DNA of 64,000 nt. It comes from JAYRSJ01 sp041920215 (GTDB lineage Bacteria; Pseudomonadota; Gammaproteobacteria; Burkholderiales; Burkholderiaceae_C). The stretch is from positions 186,001 through 250,000 of the forward strand of contig JAYRSJ010000002.1 in assembly GCA_041920215.1 (NCBI GenBank), in the 5' to 3' direction. The notes under the pieces were generated by a model. It worked only from the letters and a program-made list of their open reading frames with translations. It searched no databases and was not told the DNA's origin. Positions 53,807-63,017 of the stretch are shown piece by piece. The translations under genes were made by a program, and so were the position numbers. Numbering within the stretch: the first letter of the stretch is position 1; every line of letters begins with the position of its first letter.

Positions 53807-54529
53807 ATGGCACGCAAAGCACCGCTGGGACCCGAACCGCAGTACCTCAAGGTCAAGAACCATCTGCGCGATGGCATCGCCAGCGGCCGCTGGGTGGCCG
53901 GCGATCTGCTGCCCTCGGAAGCCGAGCTGGGCGCGCAGTTCGAGCTCAGCCGCATGACGGTCAACCGCGCGCTGCGCGAGCTGATGCAGGAGGGCATGAT
54001 CGAGCGGGTGCAGGGCGTGGGCACCTTCGTGGCCCAGCTGCATCGCATCTCGTCGACGCTGACGGTGCGCGATGTGCATGAGGAAATCGCCGAGCGCGGC
54101 CACCGGCACGAGGCCCGGCTGCACCGGCTGGAGACCCTGGTGGCGACGGCCGAGCAGGCGGCGCTGCTGGGTTTGCAAGCGGGTGTAAAGCTGTTCCACT
54201 CGCTGATCGTGCATCTGGAGAATGGCGTCCCCATTCAATGCGAGGACCGTCTTGTGAACCCGGCTTGTGCGCCCGACTACCTGGGCCTGGACTTTGCCCA
54301 TACCACCCCCACCCACTATCTGCTGGAGGTGGCGCCGCTGTCCGAGGCCCGCTACACGATCGAATCGACCCTGCCCGGCGAGCTGGAGGCCAAGCTGCTG
54401 GGTATAGGCAAGCGCGAGCCCTGTCTGGTGGTCAAGCGCTGTACCTACAGCCGGGGTCAGGCCGTGACCTGGGTGCGGCTGACCCATCCGGGCAGTCGCT
54501 ATCAGTTGCAAGGGGGATTTCAGGCATGA
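53807..54529 (+). CDS. hutC: Histidine utilisation repressor
   Basis: A 240-residue GntR-family repressor. The N-terminal winged helix has 'PQYLKVKNHLRDGIASGRW', 'LPSEAELGAQFELSRMTVN' and 'GVGTFVAQ'. The C-terminal UTRA domain ('HSLIVHLENGVPIQCEDRL', 'RCTYSRGQAVTWVRLTHPG') binds urocanate, the usual inducer. ATG 53807 was chosen. No ribosome site precedes it, and a possible -10 ends 7 bases upstream, so the mRNA may be leaderless. It overlaps hutD by 4 bases. Confidence 0.97.
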   Translation: MARKAPLGPEPQYLKVKNHLRDGIASGRWVAGDLLPSEAELGAQFELSRMTVNRALRELMQEGMIERVQGVGTFVAQLHRISSTLTVRDVHEEIAERGHRHEARLHRLETLVATAEQAALLGLQAGVKLFHSLIVHLENGVPIQCEDRLVNPACAPDYLGLDFAHTTPTHYLLEVAPLSEARYTIESTLPGELEAKLLGIGKREPCLVVKRCTYSRGQAVTWVRLTHPGSRYQLQGGFQA

Positions 54530-55086
54530 GCTGGAGCATCATCAGCGCCGAGCAGGTGCAGCCACAGGCCTGGCGCAACGGCGGCGGCCAGACCCGCGAG
54601 CTGCTGGCCTGGCCCCATGCGCATGATTGGGCGCTGCGCATCAGCGTGGCCGACATCACGCGCGACGGCCCCTTCTCGGCCTTTCCCGGCGTGCAGCGCT
54701 GGTTCGCGGTGCTGCAGGGCATGGGCGTGCAGCTGTTCGAGTACGAGATGCGGGTGGGCGACGAGCTGCTGCGCTTCGACGGCGCGCTGGCGCCCGATTG
54801 CACGCTGATCAAGGGCCCCACCCGCGACTTCAATCTGATGCACCGCGAGGGCCGCGGTCGGCTGCAGGTGGAGCCCGCCACCCATGCGCTGCTGCCGCAG
54901 GGCTCGGCCGGCGGCAAGGCCGCCTGGGTGGGCCTGTTCAGCGCCGAGGGCGGGCTGCTGACCCATGGCGCCCGTGCGATGCCGCTGCGGCCGCTGAGCC
55001 TGGCCTGGTGCGAGGCGCCTGCGGTGCAGAGCTGCGATTTCGTCGGCGAGGGCGCTGCCTGGTGGATGCAGTGGGAGTCGGCATGA
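54526..55086 (+). CDS. hutD: HutD/Ves family protein
   Basis: A 186-residue cupin-like protein. 'QPQAWRNGGGQTRELLAWP', 'WALRISVADITRDGPFSAFP' and 'GVQRWFAVLQGMGVQL' are the family's defining blocks. HutD helps growth on histidine, perhaps by limiting flux through the pathway in response to formylglutamate; the mechanism is not settled. ATG 54526 overlaps the hutC stop, and the gene overlaps hutI by 4 bases. Confidence 0.93.
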   Translation: MSWSIISAEQVQPQAWRNGGGQTRELLAWPHAHDWALRISVADITRDGPFSAFPGVQRWFAVLQGMGVQLFEYEMRVGDELLRFDGALAPDCTLIKGPTRDFNLMHREGRGRLQVEPATHALLPQGSAGGKAAWVGLFSAEGGLLTHGARAMPLRPLSLAWCEAPAVQSCDFVGEGAAWWMQWESA

Positions 55087-56306
55087 GCGGACTGGCGCAG
55101 CCGCGGGTGCTGTGGCGCAATGCGCGGCTGGCGACACTGGCCGGCGCGCGGCCCTGGGGCTGGATAGAGCAGGGCGCGCTGATCACGGCCGGCGAGTCCA
55201 TCGTCTGGGTGGGCGAGGAGGCGCAGCTCGATCCGGCGCTGTGCCAGGGCCTGACGCAGACCCACGATCTGGGCGGCGCGGTGCTGACGCCCGCGCTGAT
55301 CGACTGTCATACCCATCTGGTCTACGGCGGCCAGCGTTCGCGCGAGTTCGAGCTGCGTCTGTGCGGCGCCAGCTACGAGGAGATTGCGCGTGCCGGCGGC
55401 GGCATACGGTCCTCGGTGGCGGCCACCCGCGCGGCCAGCGAGGACGAACTCTTTGCCGCCGCCGCCGCCCGCCTGGCCTGCCTGCGGGCCGAGGGCGTGG
55501 CAACGGTCGAGATCAAGTCCGGCTATGGCCTGAGCCTGGAGGACGAGGCCAAGATGCTGCGGGTGGCGCGCCGCCTGGGCCGGGCGCTGGACCTGACGGT
55601 GCGCTGCACCTATCTGGGCGCGCATGCGCTGCCGGCCGAGTACGCCGGCCGGAGCGACGACTATGTGGCCGCCGTCTGCGCCTGGATGCCGCAGCTGCAG
55701 CGCGAGGGCCTGATCGATGCGGTCGAGGGCGTGTGGGAAGGCATAGGCTTCAGCCCGGCGCAGACGCGCCAGGTGTTCGAGACCGCCCGCGCCCTGGGCC
55801 TGCCGGTCAAGCTGCATGCCGAGCAGCTCAGCGACCTCGGCGGCACCCAGCTGGCCTGCGAGTTCGGCGCGCTCTCCTGCGACCATCTGGAGTACCTGAG
55901 CCCGGCCGGTGTGCAGACCATGGCGGCGGCCGGCACGGTGGCGGTGCTGCTGCCCGGTGCCTACTACTTTCTGCGCGAAACTCAAGCGCCGCCGGTCGGG
56001 CTGCTGCGCGAGGCCGGCGTGCCTATCGCCATCGCCACCGACCACAACCCCGGCACCTCGCCGGTGCTGTCGCTGCTGCTGATGCTGAACATGGCCTGCA
56101 CCCTGTTCCGGCTGACGCCGGAAGAAGCCCTGCGCGGCGCGACCCAGCATGCGGCGCGCGCGCTGGGCCTGGCCGACCGCGGCCAGCTGCTGCCGGGGCA
56201 GCGCGCCGACTTCTGCCTCTGGGACATCCAGCACCCCAACGAGCTGGCCTATTACTTCGGCCGCAACCCGCTGCGCCAGGCGGTGCGCGGCGGCCGGCTG
56301 ATCTGA
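55083..56306 (+). CDS. hutI: Imidazolonepropionase
   Basis: A 407-residue amidohydrolase, step 3, opening imidazolonepropionate to formimidoylglutamate. Metal site 'LIDCHTHLVYGGQRSREFE', then 'VEIKSGYGLSLEDEAKML', 'LPVKLHAEQLSDLGGTQLA', 'SCDHLEYLSPAG' and 'IATDHNPGTSPVLSLLLML'. ATG 55083 overlaps the hutD stop (ATGA). Confidence 0.98.
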   Translation: MSGLAQPRVLWRNARLATLAGARPWGWIEQGALITAGESIVWVGEEAQLDPALCQGLTQTHDLGGAVLTPALIDCHTHLVYGGQRSREFELRLCGASYEEIARAGGGIRSSVAATRAASEDELFAAAAARLACLRAEGVATVEIKSGYGLSLEDEAKMLRVARRLGRALDLTVRCTYLGAHALPAEYAGRSDDYVAAVCAWMPQLQREGLIDAVEGVWEGIGFSPAQTRQVFETARALGLPVKLHAEQLSDLGGTQLACEFGALSCDHLEYLSPAGVQTMAAAGTVAVLLPGAYYFLRETQAPPVGLLREAGVPIAIATDHNPGTSPVLSLLLMLNMACTLFRLTPEEALRGATQHAARALGLADRGQLLPGQRADFCLWDIQHPNELAYYFGRNPLRQAVRGGRLI

Positions 56307-56321
56307 GTGAACACAAGAGCG

Positions 56322-57119
56322 ATGACGACCTTCAGCCTGCGCCAGGGGCGCATCCCCCTGCTGATCAGCATGCCCCATGTGGGCAGCGAGATACCCGAGG
56401 ATCAGCGCAGCCGCTACCAGCCGCGCGCACTGGCCAGCGAGGACACTGACTGGCATCTGGAGCGGCTCTACGGACGCATCGCCGATGCCTTGGGGGCCAG
56501 CCTCATCGTGCCGCGCTTCTCGCGCTATCTGATCGATCTGAACCGCCCGCCCGAGGACACGCCCATGTATCCGGGGGCGGCCAATACCGAGCTGTGCCCG
56601 ACCCGCTTCTTCACCGGCGAGCCGCTCTATCTGGAGGGCCAGACGCCCGATGGCGTCGAGCGGGCGCGCCGCCGCGAGCTGTACTGGCTGCCCTACCACC
56701 GCGCGCTGCAGGCCGAGCTGAACCGCATGAAGGCGCTCTACGGCCATGCGCTGCTGTTCGACGCCCACAGCATCCGTTCCGAGCTGCCCTGGCTGTTCGA
56801 GGGCCGTCTGCCGGATCTGAACCTGGGCACGGCCGAGGGCCGCAGCTGCGACGCGGGCCTGACCGAGATGCTGGGCGCGCTGCTGGCGGCGCAGAGCGAC
56901 TACAGCCAGGTCGTCAACGGCCGCTTCAAGGGCGGCTTCATCACCCGCCACTACGGCCGGCCCGAGGCCGGCCAGCATGCGGTGCAGCTGGAAATGTGCC
57001 AGTGCTGCTATATGAGCGAGCAGCCGCCCTATGCCTATCAGGAGGCGCTGGCGAGCCGGGTGCAGCCGCTGCTGGGCGAGATGCTCGCGCGGCTGGCGGC
57101 CTGGAGGCCGGCGGCATGA
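56322..57119 (+). CDS. hutG: N-formylglutamate deformylase
   Basis: A protein of about 265 residues, step 5, releasing formate from N-formylglutamate. Conserved blocks: 'LLISMPHVGSEIPED', 'DTDWHLERLYGRIADALGAS', 'SRYLIDLNRPPEDTPMYPG', 'YHRALQAELNRMKALYGHAL' and 'LFDAHSIRSELPWLFEGRL'. ATG 56322 lies behind 'aagag'. GTG 56307, right after the hutI stop, is the alternative start. Its presence with hutF rules out the one-step formiminoglutamase route. Confidence 0.95.
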   Translation: MTTFSLRQGRIPLLISMPHVGSEIPEDQRSRYQPRALASEDTDWHLERLYGRIADALGASLIVPRFSRYLIDLNRPPEDTPMYPGAANTELCPTRFFTGEPLYLEGQTPDGVERARRRELYWLPYHRALQAELNRMKALYGHALLFDAHSIRSELPWLFEGRLPDLNLGTAEGRSCDAGLTEMLGALLAAQSDYSQVVNGRFKGGFITRHYGRPEAGQHAVQLEMCQCCYMSEQPPYAYQEALASRVQPLLGEMLARLAAWRPAA

Positions 57120-58549
57120 GCGCCGACATGAGTGCAGACATGAGCAAGGACAGGGGTGCCGCGCCGCCGGCCTTCTTCGCCGAGCAGGCCTGGGTCGATG
57201 GCCGCTGGCAGCACGATGTGCTGCTGACGCTGGACGGCCATGGCTGTTGGGGTCAGGTCTTGCCCGACCAGCACTGCCCGCCGCAGGCCCGACGCCTGGC
57301 CGGGCCGGTGCTGCCCAGCTTGGTCGACGCCCACAGCCATGCCTTCCAGCGCGCCTTTGCCGGCCTGGCTGAGCAGCGCGACAGCGAGAGCGACGATTTC
57401 TGGTCCTGGCGCGATCGCATGTATGGCGTGGCGCTGCGCATCACGCCGCAGCAGCTGCGCGCGATCGCGGCCCAGCTTTATCTGGAGCTGCTCAAGGGCG
57501 GCTACACCCAGGTTTGCGAGTTCCACTATCTGCAGCATCAGCCGGATGGTCGCCCCTATGCCGATCCCCATGCGATGAGCTGGGCCCTGGCCGATGCCGC
57601 CGCCAGCGCCGGCCTGGGCCTGACCCTGCTGCCGGTGCTCTATGCCCATGCCGGCTTCGCACAGCCCCAGCTGCGGCCCGACCAGCGCCGCTTTGCCACC
57701 GACGCTGCCTGGGTCTGGCAGGCCTGCCGGACGATAGCCCAGGCCGGTCGGCCGCTGCTCAATGCCGGCGTGGCGCTGCATTCGCTGCGCGCCGCCCATG
57801 CCGAGGACATACGCGCGCTGCAGGGCCTGGTCGGTGACGCCGATCTGCCGATACACATCCATATCAGCGAGCAGCAGCAGGAAGTGCGCGACTGCCTGGC
57901 GGCCACCGGTCAGCGGCCGATGCAATGGCTGTGCCATGCCTTCAAGCCCGATCGGCGCTGGCAGCTGGTGCATGCCACCCACAGCACGCCGGCCGAGATC
58001 GCCCAGGTGGCGACCGGCGGTGCCGGCGTGGTGATCTGCCCCAGCACCGAGGGCAATCTGGGCGACGGGCTCTGCGATCTGCCTGGCTGGCTGGCGGCCG
58101 GCGTGCCGATCAGCCTGGGCTCGGACAGCCATGTGGGCCGCGGCTGGGTGGAGGAGCTGCGCTGGCTGGAGTATGGCCAGCGCCTGGCCCTGCAGCAGCG
58201 CAATGTGGCGGCCAGCCCGGGCCGGCAGCCGGCCACCGCGGCGCGCCTGTTCGAGGCCTGCCGTGCCGGCAGTGCCGCGCCGGCCGGCCTGCAGCGCTGG
58301 GGCCTGCTGCCCGGCGCCCGGGCCGATTTTCTGGTGCTGGACGCCCGAGCCTCCGGCCTGCTGGGTCTGCCGCGCAATGCGCTGCTGGATGCGCTGGTCT
58401 TTGCCAGCCAGGGCGAGGTGCTGGACCAGGTCTTTGTCGCGGGCCGGCAGCGCCTGGCCCAGGGTCGGCATGCGGACGAGGCGCGCATCGCGGCCGACTT
58501 TGCCGAGGCGATGGCCGCTCTGTGGGGCGGCGACGCGGGCAAGGACTGA
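57116..58549 (+). CDS. hutF: Formimidoylglutamate deiminase
   Basis: A 477-residue amidohydrolase, step 4, turning formimidoylglutamate into formylglutamate and ammonia. 'LVDAHSHAFQRAFAGLAEQR' holds the metal HxH; 'HIHISEQQQEVRDCLAATG', 'WQLVHATHSTPAEI', 'CPSTEGNLGDGL' and 'LGSDSHVGRGWVEELRWLEY' follow. ATG 57116 overlaps the hutG stop. Two more in-frame ATGs follow at 57128 and 57140 in an imperfect 12-base triple repeat (MSAD-MSAD-MSKD), so the true start may be any of the three. Confidence 0.97.
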   Translation: MSADMSADMSKDRGAAPPAFFAEQAWVDGRWQHDVLLTLDGHGCWGQVLPDQHCPPQARRLAGPVLPSLVDAHSHAFQRAFAGLAEQRDSESDDFWSWRDRMYGVALRITPQQLRAIAAQLYLELLKGGYTQVCEFHYLQHQPDGRPYADPHAMSWALADAAASAGLGLTLLPVLYAHAGFAQPQLRPDQRRFATDAAWVWQACRTIAQAGRPLLNAGVALHSLRAAHAEDIRALQGLVGDADLPIHIHISEQQQEVRDCLAATGQRPMQWLCHAFKPDRRWQLVHATHSTPAEIAQVATGGAGVVICPSTEGNLGDGLCDLPGWLAAGVPISLGSDSHVGRGWVEELRWLEYGQRLALQQRNVAASPGRQPATAARLFEACRAGSAAPAGLQRWGLLPGARADFLVLDARASGLLGLPRNALLDALVFASQGEVLDQVFVAGRQRLAQGRHADEARIAADFAEAMAALWGGDAGKD

Positions 58550-58588
58550 CCCCGTAGGCGGATGTCGGCCGACCGCTAGCGCGAGATA

Positions 58589-58603
58589 GCGCTTTGCAAG
58601 CGC
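58589..58603. repeat. Small hairpin between hutF and chemoreceptor gene
   Basis: GCGCTT (58589-58594) and AAGCGC (58598-58603) pair exactly across a 3-base loop, 40 bases after the hutF stop. It may end the hut transcript, but no T-run follows. No other feature was seen in the 110-base gap. Confidence 0.35.
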
Positions 58604-58659
58604 GCTGGGCGGCGCTACGCTTCGCGACGACACCTGTCGTTGGGTGCGTCGGAGGCTGC

Positions 58660-60216
58660 ATGCTGGAACTGCGCAGATACACGATACGGGCGCGACTTTT
58701 CGCGCTGGCCGGCTTGTCGATCGCGGTGATGCTGATCATCGGGGCCAACGGGCTGTGGAGTCTGGCCAAGGCGCGCGGGCAGTTCAGCCATTACGCCGAG
58801 AACGATGTGGTGTCGCTGGCCCTGCTGGCCGATATCCGTGCGGGCGTGGGTAATCTGCGCCGCTACGAGAAAGACCTGTTGATCAATCTGGCCGACCCCA
58901 AGCGGGTCGCCAGCTACAAGCAGGGCTGGGATGGCACGTATGCCAAGGTGGTCGAGGGCCTGCAGGCGATCGCCAAGCTGGACATCGCGCCCGAGGTGAA
59001 GAGCCTGCCGCCCACGATGATCGCCTCGCTGGATGGCTACAAGAAGGGCATAGACCTGATCCACCAGCGGGTGGCGGCCGGCGAGTTCGGCGATACCGCG
59101 GCGGCCAACCAGGCCACCGAGCCGATCAAGGGGCCGGTGCGCGATCTCGACGGGCAGCTGGGCAGGATGACCGAGCTGATCGAGAAGCACGGCGCCGCGC
59201 AGGCGCTGCGCCTGGCGGCCGAGGAGCGCAGCATAAGGCTGGCGCTGAGCCTGGTGATGCTGGTGGGCGTGGCGGCGGTGGCGGTCTTCACCTTCTTCAA
59301 TATCCGCTCCATCCTGCAGCCGCTGCGGGTGGCGATTGACACGACCGAGCGCATTGCCCAGCAGGACCTCAGCCAGCCGGTGGCGGCCAGCGGCAGCGAC
59401 GAGACCGCTGCGATGATGCGCGGTGTGCAGGCCATGCAGAGCTCGCTGAGCAGCGTGGTGCACGAGGTGCGGGGCGCCACCGACAGCATCGCCAATGCCT
59501 CGCGCGAGGTGGCGGTGGGCAGCCAGGACCTGAGCCAGCGTACCGAGCAGGCGGCTTCCAATCTGGAGGAAACCGCCTCGGCGATGGAGGAGCTGACCGC
59601 CAGCGTGACGCATAACGCCGATTCGGCGCGGCAGGCCAACCAGCTGGCCCGCGAGGCCGCTGAGGTGGCGCGGCGCGGCGGCGCGGTGGTCGGCGAGGTG
59701 GTGACGACCATGGGCCGCATCAGCGCCTCGTCCAGCAAGATCGCCGACATCATCTCGGTGATAGACGGCATCGCCTTCCAGACCAATATCCTGGCGCTGA
59801 ACGCCGCGGTGGAGGCGGCGCGCGCCGGCGAGCAGGGGCGGGGCTTTGCGGTGGTGGCGGCCGAAGTGCGCAGCCTGGCCCAGCGCAGCGCCGAGGCGGC
59901 CAAGGAGATCAAGGGCCTGATCACCAGCAGCGGCGAGAACGTCGACAGCGGCGCCGCCCTGGTCGGCCGCGCCGGCGAGACCATGCGGGACATCATGGGC
60001 GCGATCGAGCGGGTCAGCGCCATCGTCTCCGAGATCAGCAATGCCACCGCCGAGCAGAGCAGCGGCATCGCCCAGATCGGCAATGCGATCACCACGCTGG
60101 ACACCATGACCCAGCAGAATGCCGCCCTGGTCGAGCAGTCGGCCGCCGCGGCCCAGAGCCTGCAGCAGCAGGCCGATCAGCTGGCGCGCTCGGTCGCGGT
60201 CTTCAAGCTGGCCTGA
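58660..60216 (+). CDS. Methyl-accepting chemotaxis protein
   Basis: A 518-residue chemoreceptor. TM1 at about 12-32 and TM2 at about 193-214 enclose a four-helix-bundle type sensor ('NLRRYEKDLLINLADPKRV'). HAMP is at about 215-267 ('RSILQPLRVAIDTTERIAQQ'). The signalling tip is 'SVIDGIAFQTNILALNAAVE' followed by 'AARAGEQGRGFAVVAAEVR'. No C-terminal CheR/CheB pentapeptide is present. ATG 58660 has a perfect GGAGG upstream. The ligand is unknown. Its 3' end overlaps the convergent asparaginase gene by 14 bases. Confidence 0.95.
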   Translation: MLELRRYTIRARLFALAGLSIAVMLIIGANGLWSLAKARGQFSHYAENDVVSLALLADIRAGVGNLRRYEKDLLINLADPKRVASYKQGWDGTYAKVVEGLQAIAKLDIAPEVKSLPPTMIASLDGYKKGIDLIHQRVAAGEFGDTAAANQATEPIKGPVRDLDGQLGRMTELIEKHGAAQALRLAAEERSIRLALSLVMLVGVAAVAVFTFFNIRSILQPLRVAIDTTERIAQQDLSQPVAASGSDETAAMMRGVQAMQSSLSSVVHEVRGATDSIANASREVAVGSQDLSQRTEQAASNLEETASAMEELTASVTHNADSARQANQLAREAAEVARRGGAVVGEVVTTMGRISASSSKIADIISVIDGIAFQTNILALNAAVEAARAGEQGRGFAVVAAEVRSLAQRSAEAAKEIKGLITSSGENVDSGAALVGRAGETMRDIMGAIERVSAIVSEISNATAEQSSGIAQIGNAITTLDTMTQQNAALVEQSAAAAQSLQQQADQLARSVAVFKLA

Positions 60217-61255
60217 ACGCCGCCAGGGCCTGGACCAGGGCCGGGGCCGGCCGCAGCGCACCGACCTCGGTGCCGCGCCAGTTGCGCAGCAGCGGCCGTG
60301 CCAGCCCGGCGATCAGCGAGCCAGCCTCGGCGTCCAGCGTCAGCAGGGCCTCGATCACCGCCGCCATCGCCACCTCGACCGCCCGCACCGTGCCGTCGTC
60401 GATCTTGATCGCCACGCCCAGGCCCAGCTCAGGCAGGGCCGCACAGTAGACGCCCTCGGCCCCCACCTTGCAGAACAGGCGCTCGCCCAGTTGCTCCATC
60501 ACCCGGGTGTCGAAACGATCGCTGCCGGCCACATAGAAGGGCTGGGCTGCCACCGCCTGGCGCAGGCGCCGGGCGGCGCGGGCGCGCTCGGGCGCCTGGC
60601 CCTGGCCGCTGCCCAGGCGGGCAAAGCCCAGGGCCAGGTCTTGCAGCGGGATCGCGAAGGTGGGGATGGAGCAGCCATCGGTGCCGCGTGGTGCGCGTGC
60701 CAGATCGCAGCCGGTCATCGCGGCCAGCGCCGCCGTGACCTCGCGCATCACCGCATGCTCGGGCGCGATATAGCCGCGCACGAACTCGGCCGGTTCGTGG
60801 CCGGCCTGCAGGGCCAGCTGGCAGCCCAGGCACACGAAGCCGGCATGCTTGCCCGAGCAGTTGTTGTGCAGCGCCCCGGCCTGTTCGCCGCGCAGCAGCA
60901 TGCCGCGCAGCACCGGCTCGCGGCTGGGCCAGTGGGTGCCGCATTCCAGCGCCGCCTCATCCAGGCCCAGGGCCTTGAGCATGGCGGCGGAGCGTGCCAC
61001 ATGGGCGGGCTCGCCGCTGTGCGAGGCGCAGGCGATGGCCAGTTCGGCATCGCCGAAGCCGAAGCGCTCGGCCGCACCGCTCTCGACCAGGGGCAGGGCC
61101 TGCAGGGCCTTGACCGCCGAGCGGGGAAAGACCGGCCGGGCCACATCGCCCAGAGCGCAAACCAGCTGGCCGTCGGCATCGACGATGGCCAGTGCGCCGG
61201 CATGCTGTGATTCGATATGGCTGCCGCGCAGCACCTCGACCAGGGAAGGATTCAT
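60203..61255 (-). CDS. Asparaginase (PF06089 type)
   Basis: A 350-residue enzyme of the Rhizobium etli AnsA-like asparaginase family, unrelated in fold to E. coli AnsA/B. It shows 'VEVLRGSHIESQHAGALAIV', 'PRSAVKALQALPLVESG', 'IACASHSGEP', 'HNNCSGKHAGFVCLGCQL' and 'APRGTDGCSIPTFAIPL'. The Ser/Lys and Cys-containing active-site blocks are present. It probably hydrolyses asparagine to aspartate in the cytoplasm. Only a weak ribosome site precedes ATG 61255. It may be co-transcribed with the diguanylate cyclase gene 47 bases upstream. Confidence 0.9.
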   Translation of the reverse strand: MNPSLVEVLRGSHIESQHAGALAIVDADGQLVCALGDVARPVFPRSAVKALQALPLVESGAAERFGFGDAELAIACASHSGEPAHVARSAAMLKALGLDEAALECGTHWPSREPVLRGMLLRGEQAGALHNNCSGKHAGFVCLGCQLALQAGHEPAEFVRGYIAPEHAVMREVTAALAAMTGCDLARAPRGTDGCSIPTFAIPLQDLALGFARLGSGQGQAPERARAARRLRQAVAAQPFYVAGSDRFDTRVMEQLGERLFCKVGAEGVYCAALPELGLGVAIKIDDGTVRAVEVAMAAVIEALLTLDAEAGSLIAGLARPLLRNWRGTEVGALRPAPALVQALAAFRPA

Positions 61256-61302
61256 TGGCGTGTTGGCGAAAGAGAGAACAAGGGCCAGACAGGAGGGCGC
61301 CT

Positions 61303-63003
61303 TCAGGGCGCCGGGTCGGCGGCGGCATCGTAATCGCCAAGCACCTGGTTGCGGCCGCCGCGCTTGGCGGCATAGAGGGCCTGGTCGGCCCGTTCCTGCA
61401 GGCTCTTGGCCTCCAGCGGCGGGGTGCCGCCGGCCATGCCTATGCTGATGCGCACCGCCAGCCCAGGCGCGCAGTCGCTCCAGTCGTGCTCGGCGATGGA
61501 CAGGCGCAGGCGCTCGCAGAGATCGCGCGCCTGACGTGCGTCCAGGCCCAGCAGCACCAGCAGGAACTCCTCGCCGCCGATGCGGGCCAGCAGATCGGCG
61601 CCGCGCAGATTGCTGCGCAAGAGCTCGGCCAGACGCTGCAGCACCCGGTCGCCAACGCCATGGCCGAGGCTGTCGTTGATGCGCTTGAAATGGTCGACAT
61701 CGATCAGTGCCATCATCACCGGCTTGCCGGACTGGCGCGCGCCTTCGACCAGCAGGGGTAGGGCGAACTCGGCATGGCGGCGGTTGTGCAGGCCGGTCAG
61801 CACGTCCTCATGGGCGGCGCGGCCCCAGGCGGCGGCCTGGTCGCGCAGCCGCTGCTGTTCGCGCTCCAGCTGGCTGGCCCGCTCGCGTTCGCGCTGGGCG
61901 TCGCGCAGCGCATGCTCGGCACGCGCCTGGGCCTGCTCGACCTCCTGGCGGATCATCAGCACCTCGGTCTGCAGCGCCAGCGTCTCGCGCCGCATCTGGC
62001 GCTCCAGATCACGGTGCTGCTCCAGATGGTCCAGCGCCTCGCGGTAGTTGCCGCAGGCCTTGTGGGCCTCGTAGAGCGCCAGGATGATGATGCGGCGCAG
62101 CTTGGGCGGCAAGGCCGCGGCCCGCTCCTGGGCCAGGATGTTGAGCGCGCTGATCGCCGGCCGCAGCTGGCCGCGAGCCTTCATGATCAGCGTGCGCTGG
62201 GCGGCGGCCTGCAGTTCCAGCGCCTGGTAGCCCAGGCGTATCGACAGGGCCTCGTACTCGTCGATCAGCGGTTCGGCCCGCTCATAGCCGTGGCGGGCGA
62301 CCAGGATCTCGGCCAGATTGGACAGGGCCACCGCGATGCGGAAGGGGCTGTCCGAGGCGCGCGCGCTGGCGGTGGCCTGCTCGGCCAGGCTCAGGGCCTG
62401 GGCGCTGGCCTCGGCCTGCTGCGCGCTGCCCGCTTCGTTGTGACCCAGTTCCTGCAGGCGCAGCAGCCAGAAATAGGACAGATTGTTGAGGCAGGAAAAC
62501 TCCAGTTCTCCGCCATGGCTGGCCAGGCGGCCGGCGATCTCCAGGGCTTCGCGCGTGGTGTCGCAGGCCTGGGCCGGGTTGTCCAGGCTGGCATAGGCCA
62601 CTGCCACCCGGTTCAGCGCCCAGGCCTCGCGCTTGCGGTCGCCGGCACGGCGGGCCGCGCTGAGCGCGCGCAAGCCGCATTCCAGCGCGTCGCGCCCCAT
62701 CAGCAGCTGGGCATAGACGAAGGCCAGCGCCGACAAGGTGTCCGCCAGCACGCCTTCGTCGGCCAGGGCCTCGGCCAGCGCCAGGGCCTCGCTGCCGCAG
62801 CGCACGCTGGCCTGCAGATTGTTGAGCCTGGGATAGTGGCGGGCCAGCAGGGCCAAGACCCGGGCGCGGTCCAACTCGGCCGCGCAATGCTGCAGTGCCT
62901 GCTCCAGCAGCTGCACCGTGGACTTGTACTCACCGCTGCGGGCCAGGCTGGCGGCCAGGCCCAGCATGGACTCCAGATCAGCGGTGGCGGCAGCGGCGTT
63001 CAT
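61303..63003 (-). CDS. Diguanylate cyclase with N-terminal TPR region
   Basis: A 566-residue cytoplasmic protein with no TM segment. Residues about 10-330 are TPR-like helices ('GEYKSTVQLLEQALQHCAAE'). A coiled coil at about 335-395 leads to the GGDEF domain. The active site is GGEEF (476-480), and an inhibitory RxxD site (RGAD, 467-470) lies the required five residues before it, so product inhibition is likely. It makes cyclic di-GMP, which often controls EPS. The TPR part may bind a partner protein. It lies 14 bases after the carboxypeptidase-like gene. Confidence 0.95.
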   Translation of the reverse strand: MNAAAATADLESMLGLAASLARSGEYKSTVQLLEQALQHCAAELDRARVLALLARHYPRLNNLQASVRCGSEALALAEALADEGVLADTLSALAFVYAQLLMGRDALECGLRALSAARRAGDRKREAWALNRVAVAYASLDNPAQACDTTREALEIAGRLASHGGELEFSCLNNLSYFWLLRLQELGHNEAGSAQQAEASAQALSLAEQATASARASDSPFRIAVALSNLAEILVARHGYERAEPLIDEYEALSIRLGYQALELQAAAQRTLIMKARGQLRPAISALNILAQERAAALPPKLRRIIILALYEAHKACGNYREALDHLEQHRDLERQMRRETLALQTEVLMIRQEVEQAQARAEHALRDAQRERERASQLEREQQRLRDQAAAWGRAAHEDVLTGLHNRRHAEFALPLLVEGARQSGKPVMMALIDVDHFKRINDSLGHGVGDRVLQRLAELLRSNLRGADLLARIGGEEFLLVLLGLDARQARDLCERLRLSIAEHDWSDCAPGLAVRISIGMAGGTPPLEAKSLQERADQALYAAKRGGRNQVLGDYDAAADPAP

Positions 63004-63017
63004 CGCGGCAGATGGCT

